Source: Aliivibrio fischeri | Lineage (GTDB): Bacteria > Pseudomonadota > Gammaproteobacteria > Enterobacterales > Vibrionaceae | Direction of reading: 5' to 3' | Assembly: GCA_038993745.2 (NCBI GenBank) | Contig: CP160629.1 | Span: 372,001 to 436,000 of the forward strand | Length of the DNA stretch: 64,000 bases | Shown here: one piece after another, positions 53,554 through 63,796 of the stretch | Position numbering within the stretch: the stretch's first letter is position 1 | How the letters are laid out: each line of letters opens with the position of its first letter | Notes under the pieces: model-generated | Told to the model about the DNA's origin: nothing | Databases searched by the model: none | What the model saw: only the letters and a program-made list of their open reading frames with translations | Program-made: the position numbers and the translations under genes

Positions 53554-54622
53554 GATTTTAGATTGGTATATTGGCCGTACGATTATTGCCACCTCAGCTC
53601 TATGTTTGGTGACGTTAGTTGGTTTATCTTCGATCATTAAATACGTAGAACAATTACGAAAAGTAGGGCGAGGAACTTACGATTTACTTGATGCATTGTA
53701 TTTTGTAATTTTAAGTATGCCTCGTGATATTGAGATGTTTTTCCCAATGGCTGCATTACTTGGGGCTTTAATCGGTTTGGGTATGCTTGCGGCTAGTTCT
53801 GAATTAGTCGTTATGCAAGCGGCGGGTTATTCAAAGTTAAGCATCGGTGTTTCAGTGTTAAAAACGGCAATCCCATTAATGCTAATGGTAATGGCATTAG
53901 GACAATGGGGCGCACCTCAAGCACAGAAAATGGCTCGTGATTTACGTACTTTTGAAGTTTCAGGCGGTAATATTGCAGCGGTAAGAGCTGGCGTATGGGC
54001 AAAAGATGCTGATGATTTCATTTATTTAGCTCGAGTAGAGAATAAAGAAAAGCTGTATGGCGTAACGGTTTGGCAATTTAATGATAATCAAGAGCTAAAT
54101 AACGTTATTTTTGCACGTACAGCAACCTATCAGGCCGCTCAAGATGACTGGAAAATGAATGATGTATCGATTACTCAAATGAAAGATAAGGCTGTGATCA
54201 GTGAAAAGAAAATCGATTCTTTAGATTGGTCAACAACCTTAACGCCAGACAAATTAGCAGTCGTAACCGTGAAACCAGAAGAGCAGTCATTAACTGGGCT
54301 TTATGATTACGTTAATTACTTAAAAGATTCAGAGTTGGATGCGTCACGTTATGAATTGGCTTTCTGGCGTAAAGCACTGCAGCCAATTTCGGTAGCGGTA
54401 ATGATGCTACTTGCTCTGTCATTCGTATTTGGTCCATTGCGAAGTGTGACCATGGGCGCTCGTATTTTATCTGGTGTGATTGCAGGCTTTACGTTTTATA
54501 TTTCTAATGAAGTATTTGGACCAATGACCTTGGTGTATAACATACACCCCATATTCGGGGCACTAGGGCCAAGTTTGGTCTTTTTAGCCGTGACTGTCGG
54601 TTTGTTAAATAGAAAATTATAA
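53546..54622 (+). CDS. lptG: LPS export permease LptG
   Basis: A 358-residue partner of LptF with six membrane helices and a periplasmic domain. The opening MFKILDWYIGRTIIATSALC and the GARILSGVIAGFTFYI helix are typical. With LptF and LptB it extracts LPS from the membrane for LptC. A terminator follows. Confidence 0.96.
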   Translation: MFKILDWYIGRTIIATSALCLVTLVGLSSIIKYVEQLRKVGRGTYDLLDALYFVILSMPRDIEMFFPMAALLGALIGLGMLAASSELVVMQAAGYSKLSIGVSVLKTAIPLMLMVMALGQWGAPQAQKMARDLRTFEVSGGNIAAVRAGVWAKDADDFIYLARVENKEKLYGVTVWQFNDNQELNNVIFARTATYQAAQDDWKMNDVSITQMKDKAVISEKKIDSLDWSTTLTPDKLAVVTVKPEEQSLTGLYDYVNYLKDSELDASRYELAFWRKALQPISVAVMMLLALSFVFGPLRSVTMGARILSGVIAGFTFYISNEVFGPMTLVYNIHPIFGALGPSLVFLAVTVGLLNRKL

Positions 54623-54635
54623 TATTTAATTAAAT

Positions 54636-54673
54636 AAAAAGGAGATGCACTAAAAGTGTATCTCCTTTTTTTT
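54636..54673. terminator. Bidirectional terminator between lptG and the RDD gene
   Basis: AAGGAGATGCACT and AGTGTATCTCCTT form a 13-bp stem (one G-T wobble) with an A run before it and a long T run after it. Confidence 0.9.
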
Positions 54674-54696
54674 GTATTTAATTTTGGTACTTAGTA

Positions 54697-55161
54697 CTAA
54701 ATCGCTTTATCTAAAACAACAACGCGTGTTTTTGCCCATGTATCTTGGAAGGCGGAGTTATCGTGAGAGATAAATACTAATAAGTTGCCTAAACCAAATG
54801 CCGATGTGGACATACGGATAATAGCTTGGGTTAGTGTGATAGGGGATCCATCAAGTTGTTGTACTTGTAGTTTCCATGCTCGCATTCCAAGAGTTTGGCC
54901 TTTACACCAAAAGTAAGCAAAAAAGCCAACGAAAACAGAAACAAGAGTAACAGGGTAAAGGTTACGCCATAGTGGGTCGTGATTGAGATAAGAACTCACA
55001 TCTGGAAATTCACCGTAACTAATAATGCCTGCGCCATAAAGCATTTCAAGCGTCGCCACGATAGCGCCACCAGTTAACATCATCACAGCACTAATGATTA
55101 AGGTATCGTAAAACCATGCTCCCATGCGGCGCATAAAGCCAGCTTGTTTTTGAGTGTTCAT
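54697..55161 (-). CDS. RDD-family membrane protein
   Basis: A 154-residue protein with about three membrane helices. The RDD signature is present: AGFMRRMGAWFYDTLIIS near the N terminus and KGQTLGMRAWKLQV in the middle. The family has no single known function; some members act as Na+/H+ exchangers. I chose the ATG at 55161, which has GGAAG five bases upstream, rather than ATG 55173. Confidence 0.85.
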   Translation of the reverse strand: MNTQKQAGFMRRMGAWFYDTLIISAVMMLTGGAIVATLEMLYGAGIISYGEFPDVSSYLNHDPLWRNLYPVTLVSVFVGFFAYFWCKGQTLGMRAWKLQVQQLDGSPITLTQAIIRMSTSAFGLGNLLVFISHDNSAFQDTWAKTRVVVLDKAI

Positions 55162-55283
55162 TTTTTCTTCCATAAATTAAAAAACTGACAGCAGTATAAC
55201 GACTGTGAGGGAAAAAATGAAAATCAGATTGTAAATAAGTGCTGCTTATTTCAGCAAACAAAAAACTAAGAGTAATAAAGAGC

Positions 55284-55311
55284 TTGCGCCAAGATCATCT
55301 CTGAGTATAAT
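55284..55311 (+). promoter_or_regulatory. Promoter of tRNA-Leu
   Basis: TTGCGC (55284-55289) and a perfect TATAAT (55306-55311) are 16 bases apart. The predicted start is about 23 bases before the mature tRNA. Confidence 0.7.
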
Positions 55312-55340
55312 CAATCACATCAAGCAGCAATGCTGATAAA

Positions 55341-55425
55341 GCCGGTATGGTGAAATTGGTATACACGACGGATTCAAAATCCGTTGCCTTCGGGCGTGGC
55401 GGTTCAAGTCCGCCTACCGGTACCA
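55341..55425 (+). tRNA. tRNA-Leu (CAA)
   Basis: An 85-base class II tRNA. The acceptor GCCGGTA pairs with TACCGGT, the anticodon loop TTCAAAA gives CAA, a long variable arm (TTGCCTTCGGGCG) is present, and the T loop is GGTTCAAGTCC. The CCA end is encoded. It stands alone and has its own promoter and terminator. Confidence 0.96.
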
Positions 55426-55437
55426 TATTTAAACGAT

Positions 55438-55467
55438 AAAGCCTCGATGAAAATCGGGGCTTTGTTG
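55438..55467 (+). terminator. Intrinsic terminator after tRNA-Leu
   Basis: AAAGCCTCGAT pairs with ATCGGGGCTTT (one T-G wobble) around GAAA, a stable tetraloop, with TTTGTTGT following. Confidence 0.82.
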
Positions 55468-55505
55468 TATCTGGAGAATGGAAATTTAATTATCCACTTC
55501 TTATT

Positions 55506-55531
55506 AAAAAGCCCCAACCTAAGTCAGGGCT
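55506..55531 (-). terminator. Intrinsic terminator after the DUF2999-like gene
   Basis: On the minus strand AGCCCTGAC pairs with GTTGGGGCT (two wobbles) around TTAG, followed by TTTTTAATA. It faces the tRNA-Leu terminator. Confidence 0.78.
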
Positions 55532-55559
55532 CTAGTACTAGTATTACTAGCCAAAAGCG

Positions 55560-55817
55560 TTACTGGTTTTCGTTAAGCTTTGCTTTTGCTTCTTCAACTT
55601 TAGAAAAATCTAAACCTAGCTCTTCAACAGCTTCTTTAATTAAAGCAGGGTTACTCATTACTAACATCATCAATGGCTGTAGTTTCTCTTGTGGAATACT
55701 AAGAGACTGAATGGTTGCCATTGCTGCGAATGGGTTCTGTGTTAGTGTTTGGAACACTTCTGCGATTTGTTCATCGCTTACATTATGTTCTTTTAGTGTT
55801 TGAATAATTGGATTCAT
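55560..55817 (-). CDS. Small helical protein, DUF2999-like
   Basis: An 85-residue acidic helical protein opening MNPIIQTLKEHNVSDEQI, with AMATIQSLSIPQEKLQ and an EELGLDFSKVEEAKAKL tail. I recognise it as a Vibrionaceae small-protein family (DUF2999), but that is from memory. No membrane segment or signal is visible. The function is unknown. It follows dgkA on the same strand after a 33-base gap. Confidence 0.7.
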   Translation of the reverse strand: MNPIIQTLKEHNVSDEQIAEVFQTLTQNPFAAMATIQSLSIPQEKLQPLMMLVMSNPALIKEAVEELGLDFSKVEEAKAKLNENQ

Positions 55818-55850
55818 TTAAATATGCCTTAATAATTATTGGAATTGGTA

Positions 55851-56237
55851 TTAAAGATAATGACTTCCTAAAATCATTAACCAAGTAAAGCCTGCAAAGC
55901 ACAGAGCGACGAATACAGCCGCAGAACCAATATCTTTGGCTCTTCCACTTAATTCGTGGTGTTCTGGCCCTATACGGTCAACTACCGCTTCAATAGCTGA
56001 GTTTAAAAGCTCAATCATAAAGATCAGAACAAACACACCGACTAATAAGATTTTTTCAACGACAGTGACATCCAGCAGTAAAGCGATAGGCGTGGCAATC
56101 ACTAACATAGCAAATTCTTGGCGAACGGCTGCTTCATGTTTGAATGCGGCTTTTAATCCTTGGATTGAGAATCCAGTAGCTTTAATAATGCGTTTGATCC
56201 CAGTGTTCCCTGGTTTACCTGATGGTACGTCTGTCAT
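55851..56237 (-). CDS. dgkA: Diacylglycerol kinase
   Basis: A 128-residue small membrane kinase with three helices. The catalytic EAAVRQEFAML and ELLNSAIEAVVDR motifs (Glu and Asn for Mg-ATP) are present. It recycles diacylglycerol from membrane-derived oligosaccharide or lipid A modification into phosphatidic acid. The frame is intact. Confidence 0.95.
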   Translation of the reverse strand: MTDVPSGKPGNTGIKRIIKATGFSIQGLKAAFKHEAAVRQEFAMLVIATPIALLLDVTVVEKILLVGVFVLIFMIELLNSAIEAVVDRIGPEHHELSGRAKDIGSAAVFVALCFAGFTWLMILGSHYL

Positions 56238-56311
56238 GATGTAGCCTTAACGATATACATAATACAAAGGAGTGGGGTATGGTAGTGCTGAGATTAAGAA
56301 ATGACAAGCAT

Positions 56312-56343
56312 AAAAAAAGCCTCATCAGATGATGAGGCTTTTT
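56312..56343 (-). terminator. Intrinsic terminator of the tRNA array
   Basis: On the minus strand AAGCCTCATCA pairs with TGATGAGGCTT, followed by a run of seven T. It lies immediately after the last tRNA-Asn. Confidence 0.92.
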
Positions 56344-56347
56344 AATG

Positions 56348-56423
56348 TGGCTCCCTTTGCTGGACTTGAACCAGCGACATACGGATTAACAGTCCGCCGT
56401 TCTACCGACTGAACTAAAAGGGA
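56348..56423 (-). tRNA. tRNA-Asn (GTT), ninth in transcription order
   Basis: 76 bases with encoded CCA. The acceptor TCCCTTT pairs with AAAGGGA and the anticodon loop is CTGTTAA. Identical in sequence to the other two Asn genes of the array. Confidence 0.97.
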
Positions 56424-56429
56424 ATTGTA

Positions 56430-56505
56430 TGGTGCCTCGAGGCGGAATCGAACCACCGACACGAGGATTTTCAATCCTCTGCTCTACCGACTGAGCTATC
56501 GAGGC
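56430..56505 (-). tRNA. tRNA-Phe (GAA), eighth
   Basis: 76 bases with encoded CCA. The acceptor GCCTCGA pairs with TCGAGGC; the anticodon is GAA in TTGAAAA. Part of the first copy of the duplicated unit. Confidence 0.97.
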
Positions 56506-56512
56506 AAAAGAA

Positions 56513-56588
<76 letters not shown>

Positions 56589-56661
56589 ACACTATATTCT
56601 TATGCTGTTACTGATGTTTCTTCAGTAACTAAAACCTTGTTATAAACAAAGCTTTAAAATG

Positions 56662-56737
56662 TGGCTCCCTTTGCTGGACTTGAACCAGCGACATACGGAT
56701 TAACAGTCCGCCGTTCTACCGACTGAACTAAAAGGGA
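56662..56737 (-). tRNA. tRNA-Asn (GTT), sixth
   Basis: 76 bases, identical to the other Asn copies. In this middle unit it follows Thr directly, with no Phe between them. Confidence 0.97.
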
Positions 56738-56770
56738 ACAGGTTTTGTTTTCTTCTTTTAAGGGAAGAAA

Positions 56771-56846
<76 letters not shown>

Positions 56847-56887
56847 ACGTATTTTTTATTAATCTTTAGGTGAAAGATTAAATTGTT

Positions 56888-56963
56888 TGGCTCCCTTTGC
56901 TGGACTTGAACCAGCGACATACGGATTAACAGTCCGCCGTTCTACCGACTGAACTAAAAGGGA
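56888..56963 (-). tRNA. tRNA-Asn (GTT), fourth
   Basis: 76 bases with the same sequence as the other Asn genes. It lies at the left edge of the second copy of the 254-bp duplicated unit. Confidence 0.97.
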
Positions 56964-56969
56964 ATTGTA

Positions 56970-57045
56970 TGGTGCCTCGAGGCGGAATCGAACCACCGAC
57001 ACGAGGATTTTCAATCCTCTGCTCTACCGACTGAGCTATCGAGGC
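56970..57045 (-). tRNA. tRNA-Phe (GAA), third
   Basis: 76 bases, identical to the Phe gene at 56430-56505, with the same 6-base spacer to the neighbouring Asn gene. Confidence 0.97.
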
Positions 57046-57052
57046 AAAAGAA

Positions 57053-57128
<76 letters not shown>

Positions 57129-57203
57129 ACACTATATTCTTTTGACTATTCGTGATTTAGAGTTTAATTATAAACTTAAAACAACACCAACAATCTTATT
57201 GTA

Positions 57204-57278
57204 TGGTGCCCGGAGGCGGAATCGAACCACCGACACGAGGATTTTCAATCCTCTGCTCTACCGACTGAGCTATCGGGC
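57204..57278 (-). tRNA. tRNA-Phe (GAA), first; one base short in the acceptor stem
   Basis: 75 bases rather than 76. From the T8 position onward it matches the other Phe genes, but the 3' acceptor strand is TCCGGGC and the 5' strand reads only GCCCGA. A complementary strand would be GCCCGGA, so one G is missing. With that G restored the stem is perfect and differs from the other Phe copies by compensatory changes. It lies directly after the array promoter. This is either an undercalled GG or a damaged copy; other Phe genes would cover the function. Confidence 0.88.
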
Positions 57279-57288
57279 AACGAGCGCT

Positions 57289-57317
57289 ATTAAACGGATT
57301 TTTACCCTCAGCGTCAA
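57289..57317 (-). promoter_or_regulatory. Promoter of the nine-tRNA array, stringent type
   Basis: On the minus strand TTGACG (57317-57312), a 17-base spacer, and TTTAAT (57294-57289) are followed by the GC-rich discriminator AGCGCTCG. Such a discriminator is typical of rRNA and tRNA promoters that ppGpp represses. The first tRNA starts about 10 bases further on. Confidence 0.8.
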
Positions 57318-57386
57318 CTTTTTTTTCAAAATAGTCCGTTTTTTTGATTGTTTGATTGAATATTCAGCGAATGGCCTGTTTTATGG

Positions 57387-58523
57387 TTAAAACTTTCCCG
57401 AATTAAACTCTTTTTTAAAGGCGGTAACTTTTTCTAAGTAGCGTCTGGCCTCTGCATTTTTGTGCTTTTTGGTTAATGCCCAGTACACTTGATTGGGTTG
57501 TAGACTGTTTATGTTATTGATTGCACGACTTCTGCTGCTACTAAATGTATTAAATACGCCTCCAGCGCCACCATTGTAGGCGGAGATCATGCTGTATTGT
57601 TTTGATGTTGGGTGACGAATGTCTTTTAAATAACGCGTTTTTAAAATATGAAAGTAAGCCGTTCCCGTATCAATATTATTGTAAGGATTAAATAAATACT
57701 CAGGAGTTGGATCTCCTGATTTGTTTTTAACTAACTTAAATACATCACGACCAGCTGTTTTTGGTACAACCTGCATTAAACCATAAGCATTAGCCCAACT
57801 TACCGCATACGGGTTAAAACTACTTTCAGTTCGAATGATTGAATAAATGAGATCTTCAGGAATATCATATTTTAATGATGCTTTACGTACGATATCAGCA
57901 TACTTGTATTCTCGGAGTTGAGTATGGTTTTTTACCATTGGAATATCGACGTAGTATGCTTTTTTATAATCGACATTTTTTTGTTTTAAATGATGTGCAA
58001 TTAAATAATCTGCGTAACGACTGGCACGCCATGACCATTCAATTGGTTTTTTATCTTGATCTAAGACTTGTTGATATAAGAAGGGTTTGCCACCTAAGGT
58101 AACATCAGCATCAGAATAAAGGTCAACACTGGCAGGGTCTTCCGGTGTCAAAAGGGTGGTAATGATGGCTTGACGTAAATGCGCTTTAGGGTCAGTACCA
58201 GCAACCGTTTCGACGGTAACTCGACCATTAGTAAAATCCACTTGAGAGCGGCTTAAATACCCATCAGTGTATTTTACATAGGAGCGCTTACCAGCAGTAA
58301 CAAGGTTTTTCTTACCCCAACGTTTTTCGATATTGCCATTGAAACTACTTATTAAACTATCTAATGCTTTAATATCTTTGGTGAATTGTCCAGGGAGTGG
58401 AGCTAGATTTTTAGCAAAGCGGTTGGTTGTATCGTAATTTACACCAAAAGTAGATTCTATTGATTCTCGACTACAACTGGTAAGCAGAAGACAGGTCGAG
58501 GCGATCAGTATAATTTTTTTCAT
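57387..58523 (-). CDS. mltC: Membrane-bound lytic transglycosylase C
   Basis: A 378-residue outer-membrane lipoprotein. The lipobox is LLTSC with C17 as lipidated cysteine. The N-terminal DUF3393 region is followed by an SLT domain at about 200-370 (SIIRTESSFNPYAVS, with catalytic Glu, then AYGLMQVVP). It cleaves peptidoglycan to 1,6-anhydro muropeptides. A hairpin separates it from yggX, so it probably has its own promoter. Confidence 0.95.
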   Translation of the reverse strand: MKKIILIASTCLLLTSCSRESIESTFGVNYDTTNRFAKNLAPLPGQFTKDIKALDSLISSFNGNIEKRWGKKNLVTAGKRSYVKYTDGYLSRSQVDFTNGRVTVETVAGTDPKAHLRQAIITTLLTPEDPASVDLYSDADVTLGGKPFLYQQVLDQDKKPIEWSWRASRYADYLIAHHLKQKNVDYKKAYYVDIPMVKNHTQLREYKYADIVRKASLKYDIPEDLIYSIIRTESSFNPYAVSWANAYGLMQVVPKTAGRDVFKLVKNKSGDPTPEYLFNPYNNIDTGTAYFHILKTRYLKDIRHPTSKQYSMISAYNGGAGGVFNTFSSSRSRAINNINSLQPNQVYWALTKKHKNAEARRYLEKVTAFKKEFNSGKF

Positions 58524-58590
58524 AAAGGCAATATAGATTGAGAACTCGATAATAAGGTTAACGGCAGGTTTAACTTTGACTTAATAGCAT

Positions 58591-58620
58591 AAAATTAAAG
58601 CAGCCAAATGACTGCTTTAA
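58591..58620 (-). terminator. Terminator-like hairpin between yggX and mltC
   Basis: TTAAAGCAG (58595-58603) pairs perfectly with CTGCTTTAA (58612-58620) around an 8-base loop; on the minus strand it is followed by TTTTATG. Moderate strength. Confidence 0.7.
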
Positions 58621-58631
58621 TGTAAAAGTGA

Positions 58632-59957
<1,326 letters not shown>

Positions 59958-60201
59958 GACATGCTCATTCATTTTTATAATTCTAGAGATTGCACCACAC
60001 TGTGATGAGTTTGTACACCCGATAGAAAGTAAGGATATATATTTGCTTTGAAGGTAAACCAATCGTAATTGTGTGTTAGATAAATTAAGTCTAAAGCGAT
60101 TTATAATGGGAAAACGAAAGATAATACTTGAACACTGGGCTAAACTTTGGATAATGCCGGATCCACAATCCTTGTTCAGAGAATAACCAGGCAATCCAAT
60201 C

Positions 60202-60918
60202 ATGACTGAAGTGACTAAAAATGATTTTACCGAAGAAGGTAAAATTGTTCGTAAAATCCGTAGCTTTGTTCGCCGTGAAGGGCGTTTAACTAAAGGCCAA
60301 GAAGGTGCTATCCAAGAATGTTGGCCTAGCATGGGTATTGATTTTGTAGAGCAAATGCTTGATTGGAATGAAGTGTTTGGTAACAACAATCCAGTTGTTC
60401 TTGAAATCGGTTTTGGTATGGGCGCATCTCTTGTTGAGATGGCTAAAAATGCTCCAGAGAAAAACTTCTTAGGTATCGAAGTTCACCGTCCAGGTGTTGG
60501 CGCATGTCTTGCGGCAGCAAAAGAAGCTGGCGTAACTAACTTACGTGTTATGTGTCATGATGCAGTTGAAGTATTTGAATCAATGATCCCTGATTCATCT
60601 GTAAATACTCTACAACTTTTCTTCCCTGACCCATGGCATAAAGCGCGTCACCATAAGCGTCGTATCGTTAAAGCTGAGTTTGCTGAGATGATCCGTCCTA
60701 AGTTAATCCAAGGTGGTATCTTCCACATGGCAACTGACTGGGAAAATTACTCAGAGCATATGATTGAAGTTATGAATGCTGCACCGGGTTATGAAAACAT
60801 TGCCACTGATGGTGATTTCATTCCTCGCCCAGATGAGCGTCCATTAACTAAGTTTGAAGCTCGTGGCCACCGTTTAGGTCATGGTGTTTGGGATATTAAA
60901 TTCCGTCGTAACGCATAG
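60202..60918 (+). CDS. trmB: tRNA (guanine-N7)-methyltransferase TrmB
   Basis: A 238-residue SAM-dependent enzyme that makes m7G46 in tRNA. The SAM motif is [15 protein letters not shown], and [15 protein letters not shown] is the family's active-site signature. It is divergent from mutY, as in E. coli. The 244-base intergenic region holds an AT-rich TATAAT at 60102-60107 without a clear -35. Confidence 0.96.
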   Translation: MTEVTKNDFTEEGKIVRKIRSFVRREGRLTKGQEGAIQECWPSMGIDFVEQMLDWNEVFGNNNPVVLEIGFGMGASLVEMAKNAPEKNFLGIEVHRPGVGACLAAAKEAGVTNLRVMCHDAVEVFESMIPDSSVNTLQLFFPDPWHKARHHKRRIVKAEFAEMIRPKLIQGGIFHMATDWENYSEHMIEVMNAAPGYENIATDGDFIPRPDERPLTKFEARGHRLGHGVWDIKFRRNA

Positions 60919-60944
60919 TTAGTATTGTCGTAATACAACATAAT

Positions 60945-60973
60945 TAAAGCCAACCTGAGTGTTGGCTTTTTTG
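60945..60973 (+). terminator. Intrinsic terminator after trmB
   Basis: AAAGCCAAC (60946-60954) pairs with GTTGGCTTT (60961-60969) around a 6-base loop and is followed by further T. Confidence 0.9.
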
Positions 60974-61001
60974 TCCTTGCTGTCAAAAGGAAGTAGAAAT
61001 A

Positions 61002-61922
61002 ATGAAGCCAACAAAACAAATACTCGAAGATATTTTGGATGAAGTTCGTCCTCTTATTGGTCAAGGTAAAGTTGCTGATTACATTCCTGCTCTTGCTTGC
61101 GTTCCTAATGATAAGTTGGGTATTGCAGTATTTACCAATGATGGTGAAATGCTCACAGCAGGTGATGCGACAGAGTGTTTTTCTATTCAATCTATTTCAA
61201 AAGCGCTCAGTTTGACGTTGGCGATGGAACTGTATCAACCAGAAGAGTTATGGCAACGAGTTGGTAAAGAGCCTTCTGGACAAGCATTTAATTCTCTTAT
61301 TCAGCTTGAGATGGAACAAGGTGTGCCCCGCAACCCCTTCATAAATGCTGGAGCGATTGTTATTTCAGATATGCTGTACAGTCGCTTTTCTGCTCCAAAG
61401 CACCGATTATTAGAGTTTGTTCGTAAGCTCTCAGGTAATGACCATATTATTTATGATCGCGTGGTGGCTAATTCAGAAATGGATCATAGTGATCGAAATG
61501 CTTCTATTGCTTATTTAATGCGTTCATTTGGTAACTTCGATAATGAAGTGATGTCTGTCTTAAAGAACTATTTTCATGCATGTGCATTGAGTATGAACTG
61601 CGTGGATTTGGCTCGTACTTTTGGTTATTTAGCCAATAAAGGTATTCAACCAGGGATCAGTGAGCCTATTGTTACTCCAATGCAATGTAAGCAAATTAAT
61701 GCATTAATGGCGACTTGTGGTTTATATGATGGTGCAGGTGAGTTTGCTTATCGTGTTGGTATGCCAGGAAAGTCAGGTGTTGGTGGTGGCATTATTGCTA
61801 TCGTTCCTGGCGAAATGACTATTGCAGTATGGTCTCCAGAGCTTGATCCATCAGGGAATTCGCTTGCAGGTACTAAAGCATTAGAGCTGCTTTCAGAACG
61901 TATCGGACGTTCGATATTTTAA
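61002..61922 (+). CDS. glsA: Glutaminase
   Basis: A 306-residue glutaminase of the beta-lactamase-like fold. The catalytic S64 and K67 lie in [10 protein letters not shown]; the family length is 305-310. It deamidates glutamine to glutamate and ammonia, which helps acid tolerance in E. coli YbaS-type enzymes. An AAGGAAG site lies 9 bases before ATG 61002. It is convergent with hemW. Confidence 0.95.
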   Translation: MKPTKQILEDILDEVRPLIGQGKVADYIPALACVPNDKLGIAVFTNDGEMLTAGDATECFSIQSISKALSLTLAMELYQPEELWQRVGKEPSGQAFNSLIQLEMEQGVPRNPFINAGAIVISDMLYSRFSAPKHRLLEFVRKLSGNDHIIYDRVVANSEMDHSDRNASIAYLMRSFGNFDNEVMSVLKNYFHACALSMNCVDLARTFGYLANKGIQPGISEPIVTPMQCKQINALMATCGLYDGAGEFAYRVGMPGKSGVGGGIIAIVPGEMTIAVWSPELDPSGNSLAGTKALELLSERIGRSIF

Positions 61923-61924
61923 GA

Positions 61925-62028
61925 TAAGAGCTAGGTTAAGGACGGTCGCAAGCTCCCTAAAGGTTTCAGGAAAAGATTCTTTGCTCTTACTGAAACCTTT
62001 AAGCGAAGCGAACTGAAGCTGGCTCTTA
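61925..62028. repeat. Nested inverted repeat between glsA and hemW
   Basis: An outer pair TAAGAGC (61925-61931) and GCTCTTA (62022-62028) encloses an inner 11-bp pair AAAGGTTTCAG (61959-61969) and CTGAAACCTTT (61990-62000). The inner loop is 20 bases. No T run follows, unlike the other terminators here. It could be a transcript-end structure shared by the convergent genes; the right outer arm includes the hemW stop. Confidence 0.7.
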
Positions 62029-63186
62029 ATCCTCATCCCCCATGAACGCTTCCAACAAATCATTCAAAAACAACTTACCATGCTCTGTGATTTGCCAGTG
62101 CGTTTCGGTTTCATCGAGATACTTTTTCTCTTTCGCCCAATCGATGGTTTCTTGAATGGTGTCAAAACCTAAGCCTGTTGTATCTAAGAACTCTTGCTTT
62201 GGACACGCTTCTAATAGACGAAAACGGTTCATAAAGAATTCGAAAGGTCTATCGTGATCCATTACCTCTTGCTCATCGATTAAATAAGGTTTTGTTAGAT
62301 CTAGAAATCCGCGAGGATGCTTAATTTTCGTGGTTCTAACAATACGGCCGTCAGCGAAACTCAATTTACCATGGGCACCACAACCGATACCAAGGTAGTC
62401 ACCAAAGCGCCAATAATTTAAGTTATGGCGACACTGATAACCTACTTTACTGTAGCCAGATATTTCATACTGAACATAACCTGCTTTGGCAAGCATCTGA
62501 TGACCTTGCTCGAAAATATCCCATAGGTCGTCGTCGTCAGGCAATGTTGGTGGCTTATAGTAAAACACGGTATTTGGTTCAATGGTTAATTGATACCAAG
62601 ACAAATGAGGAGGATTAAGATCAATAGCTTGTTGTAAATCAGACAGTGCATCCTCAATACTTTGGTTTGGTAAACCGTGCATAAGATCGAGGTTGAAGCT
62701 GTTTAGTTGTGCTTCATGAGCAAGATGCGCAGCTCGAATCGCTTCATCTTTACCGTGAATTCGACCAAGCTTTTCTAGTTTTTCTTGCTGAAAGCTTTGT
62801 ACACCAATAGAAATACGGTTAACGCCCGCTTGTCGATATTCAACAAAGCGACCCGCTTCAACGGTTCCCGGATTGGCTTCCATTGTGATCTCAATATCAT
62901 CAGCAAATGGAAGGCGCTTTTCAACTTCACTTAGTAGTCGTTTTATCTCAGGAGCAGTGATTAGGCTTGGTGTACCACCACCAATAAAAATAGAATGCAG
63001 CTTACGTGGTTCACTTTGCATATCATAACGAGCAAGATCCGTATCAAGATCATCAATCAAGGCTGAAATGTATTGAGCTTCTGGGATCTCAGTTTTTAAA
63101 GCATGAGAGTTAAAGTCACAATATGGACATTTCTGAATGCACCAAGGAATATGAATATATAGGCTTAGAGGTGGTGGAATAAGCAT
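62026..63186 (-). CDS. hemW: Heme chaperone HemW (radical SAM)
   Basis: A 386-residue radical-SAM protein. The cluster motif CxxxCxxC is at C16, C20 and C23 (CIQKCPYCDF), followed by GGGTPS. HemW-type proteins bind heme and deliver it; they resemble coproporphyrinogen III oxidase HemN but lack its activity. The HNLNYWRFGDYLGIGCGAHG segment is typical. It follows rdgB after 3 bases. Confidence 0.94.
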   Translation of the reverse strand: MLIPPPLSLYIHIPWCIQKCPYCDFNSHALKTEIPEAQYISALIDDLDTDLARYDMQSEPRKLHSIFIGGGTPSLITAPEIKRLLSEVEKRLPFADDIEITMEANPGTVEAGRFVEYRQAGVNRISIGVQSFQQEKLEKLGRIHGKDEAIRAAHLAHEAQLNSFNLDLMHGLPNQSIEDALSDLQQAIDLNPPHLSWYQLTIEPNTVFYYKPPTLPDDDDLWDIFEQGHQMLAKAGYVQYEISGYSKVGYQCRHNLNYWRFGDYLGIGCGAHGKLSFADGRIVRTTKIKHPRGFLDLTKPYLIDEQEVMDHDRPFEFFMNRFRLLEACPKQEFLDTTGLGFDTIQETIDWAKEKKYLDETETHWQITEHGKLFLNDLLEAFMGDED

Positions 63187-63189
63187 TAC

Positions 63190-63786
63190 TTACTGACCTT
63201 CTTTTAATGCTGCAAAGAGCTTTTTCAGAGCTTGGCCACGGTGAGATAGTTGTTTTTTACGTGCAGGTTCAAGTTCAGCAGATGAACAGTTATCTTCACT
63301 TACCCAGAAAATAGGATCATAACCGAAGCCGTTTTCACCTTTTTGCTTTGTCGTGATATGACCTTCCCATGTTCCATGACAAATCAATGGTGTTGGATCG
63401 TTTTCATGTTTCATCAGAACTAAAACACAATGGAAGCGAGCTGTACGTTTTTCAGCAGGAATGCCTTCCATCGCGGCGAGCATTTTATCAATGTTCTTTT
63501 GATCCGTCGCTCCTTCGCCAGAATAACGAGCAGAATAAACACCCGGTGCGCCATTTAGCGCATCAACTTCTAAACCTGAATCATCAGCAATAGCAGGTAA
63601 GCCCGTTTCTTTTGCTGCATGACGCGCTTTGATGATGGCATTTTCAATGAATGTTGTGCCTGTTTCAGCTACATCAGAGACGTTATATTCACTTTGTGCT
63701 ACTACATCAAAACCAAAATCCGCTAGGATGTCGGCCATTTCACGAACTTTACCTTGGTTGCCCGTTGCTAATACGATTTTACTCAT
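63190..63786 (-). CDS. rdgB: dITP/XTP pyrophosphatase RdgB
   Basis: A 198-residue HAM1-family enzyme that removes dITP, ITP and XTP from the nucleotide pool. The opening [13 protein letters not shown], then [11 protein letters not shown] and FGYDPIFW are diagnostic. It is upstream of hemW on the same strand, the usual order, and follows a DUF4426-like gene. Confidence 0.96.
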   Translation of the reverse strand: MSKIVLATGNQGKVREMADILADFGFDVVAQSEYNVSDVAETGTTFIENAIIKARHAAKETGLPAIADDSGLEVDALNGAPGVYSARYSGEGATDQKNIDKMLAAMEGIPAEKRTARFHCVLVLMKHENDPTPLICHGTWEGHITTKQKGENGFGYDPIFWVSEDNCSSAELEPARKKQLSHRGQALKKLFAALKEGQ

Positions 63787-63796
63787 AATGGTTCTC

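Noticed and set aside
60102..60107. TATAAT in the mutY-trmB gap as a firm trmB promoter
   Set aside because: There is no -35 at 16-18 bases, and the start would lie about 90 bases before trmB; I mention it only in the trmB entry.
59958..60389. N-terminal extension of MutY running antisense into trmB
   Set aside because: The extra residues have no family match; the 350-residue form from 59957 has the expected length and the extension lies opposite trmB.
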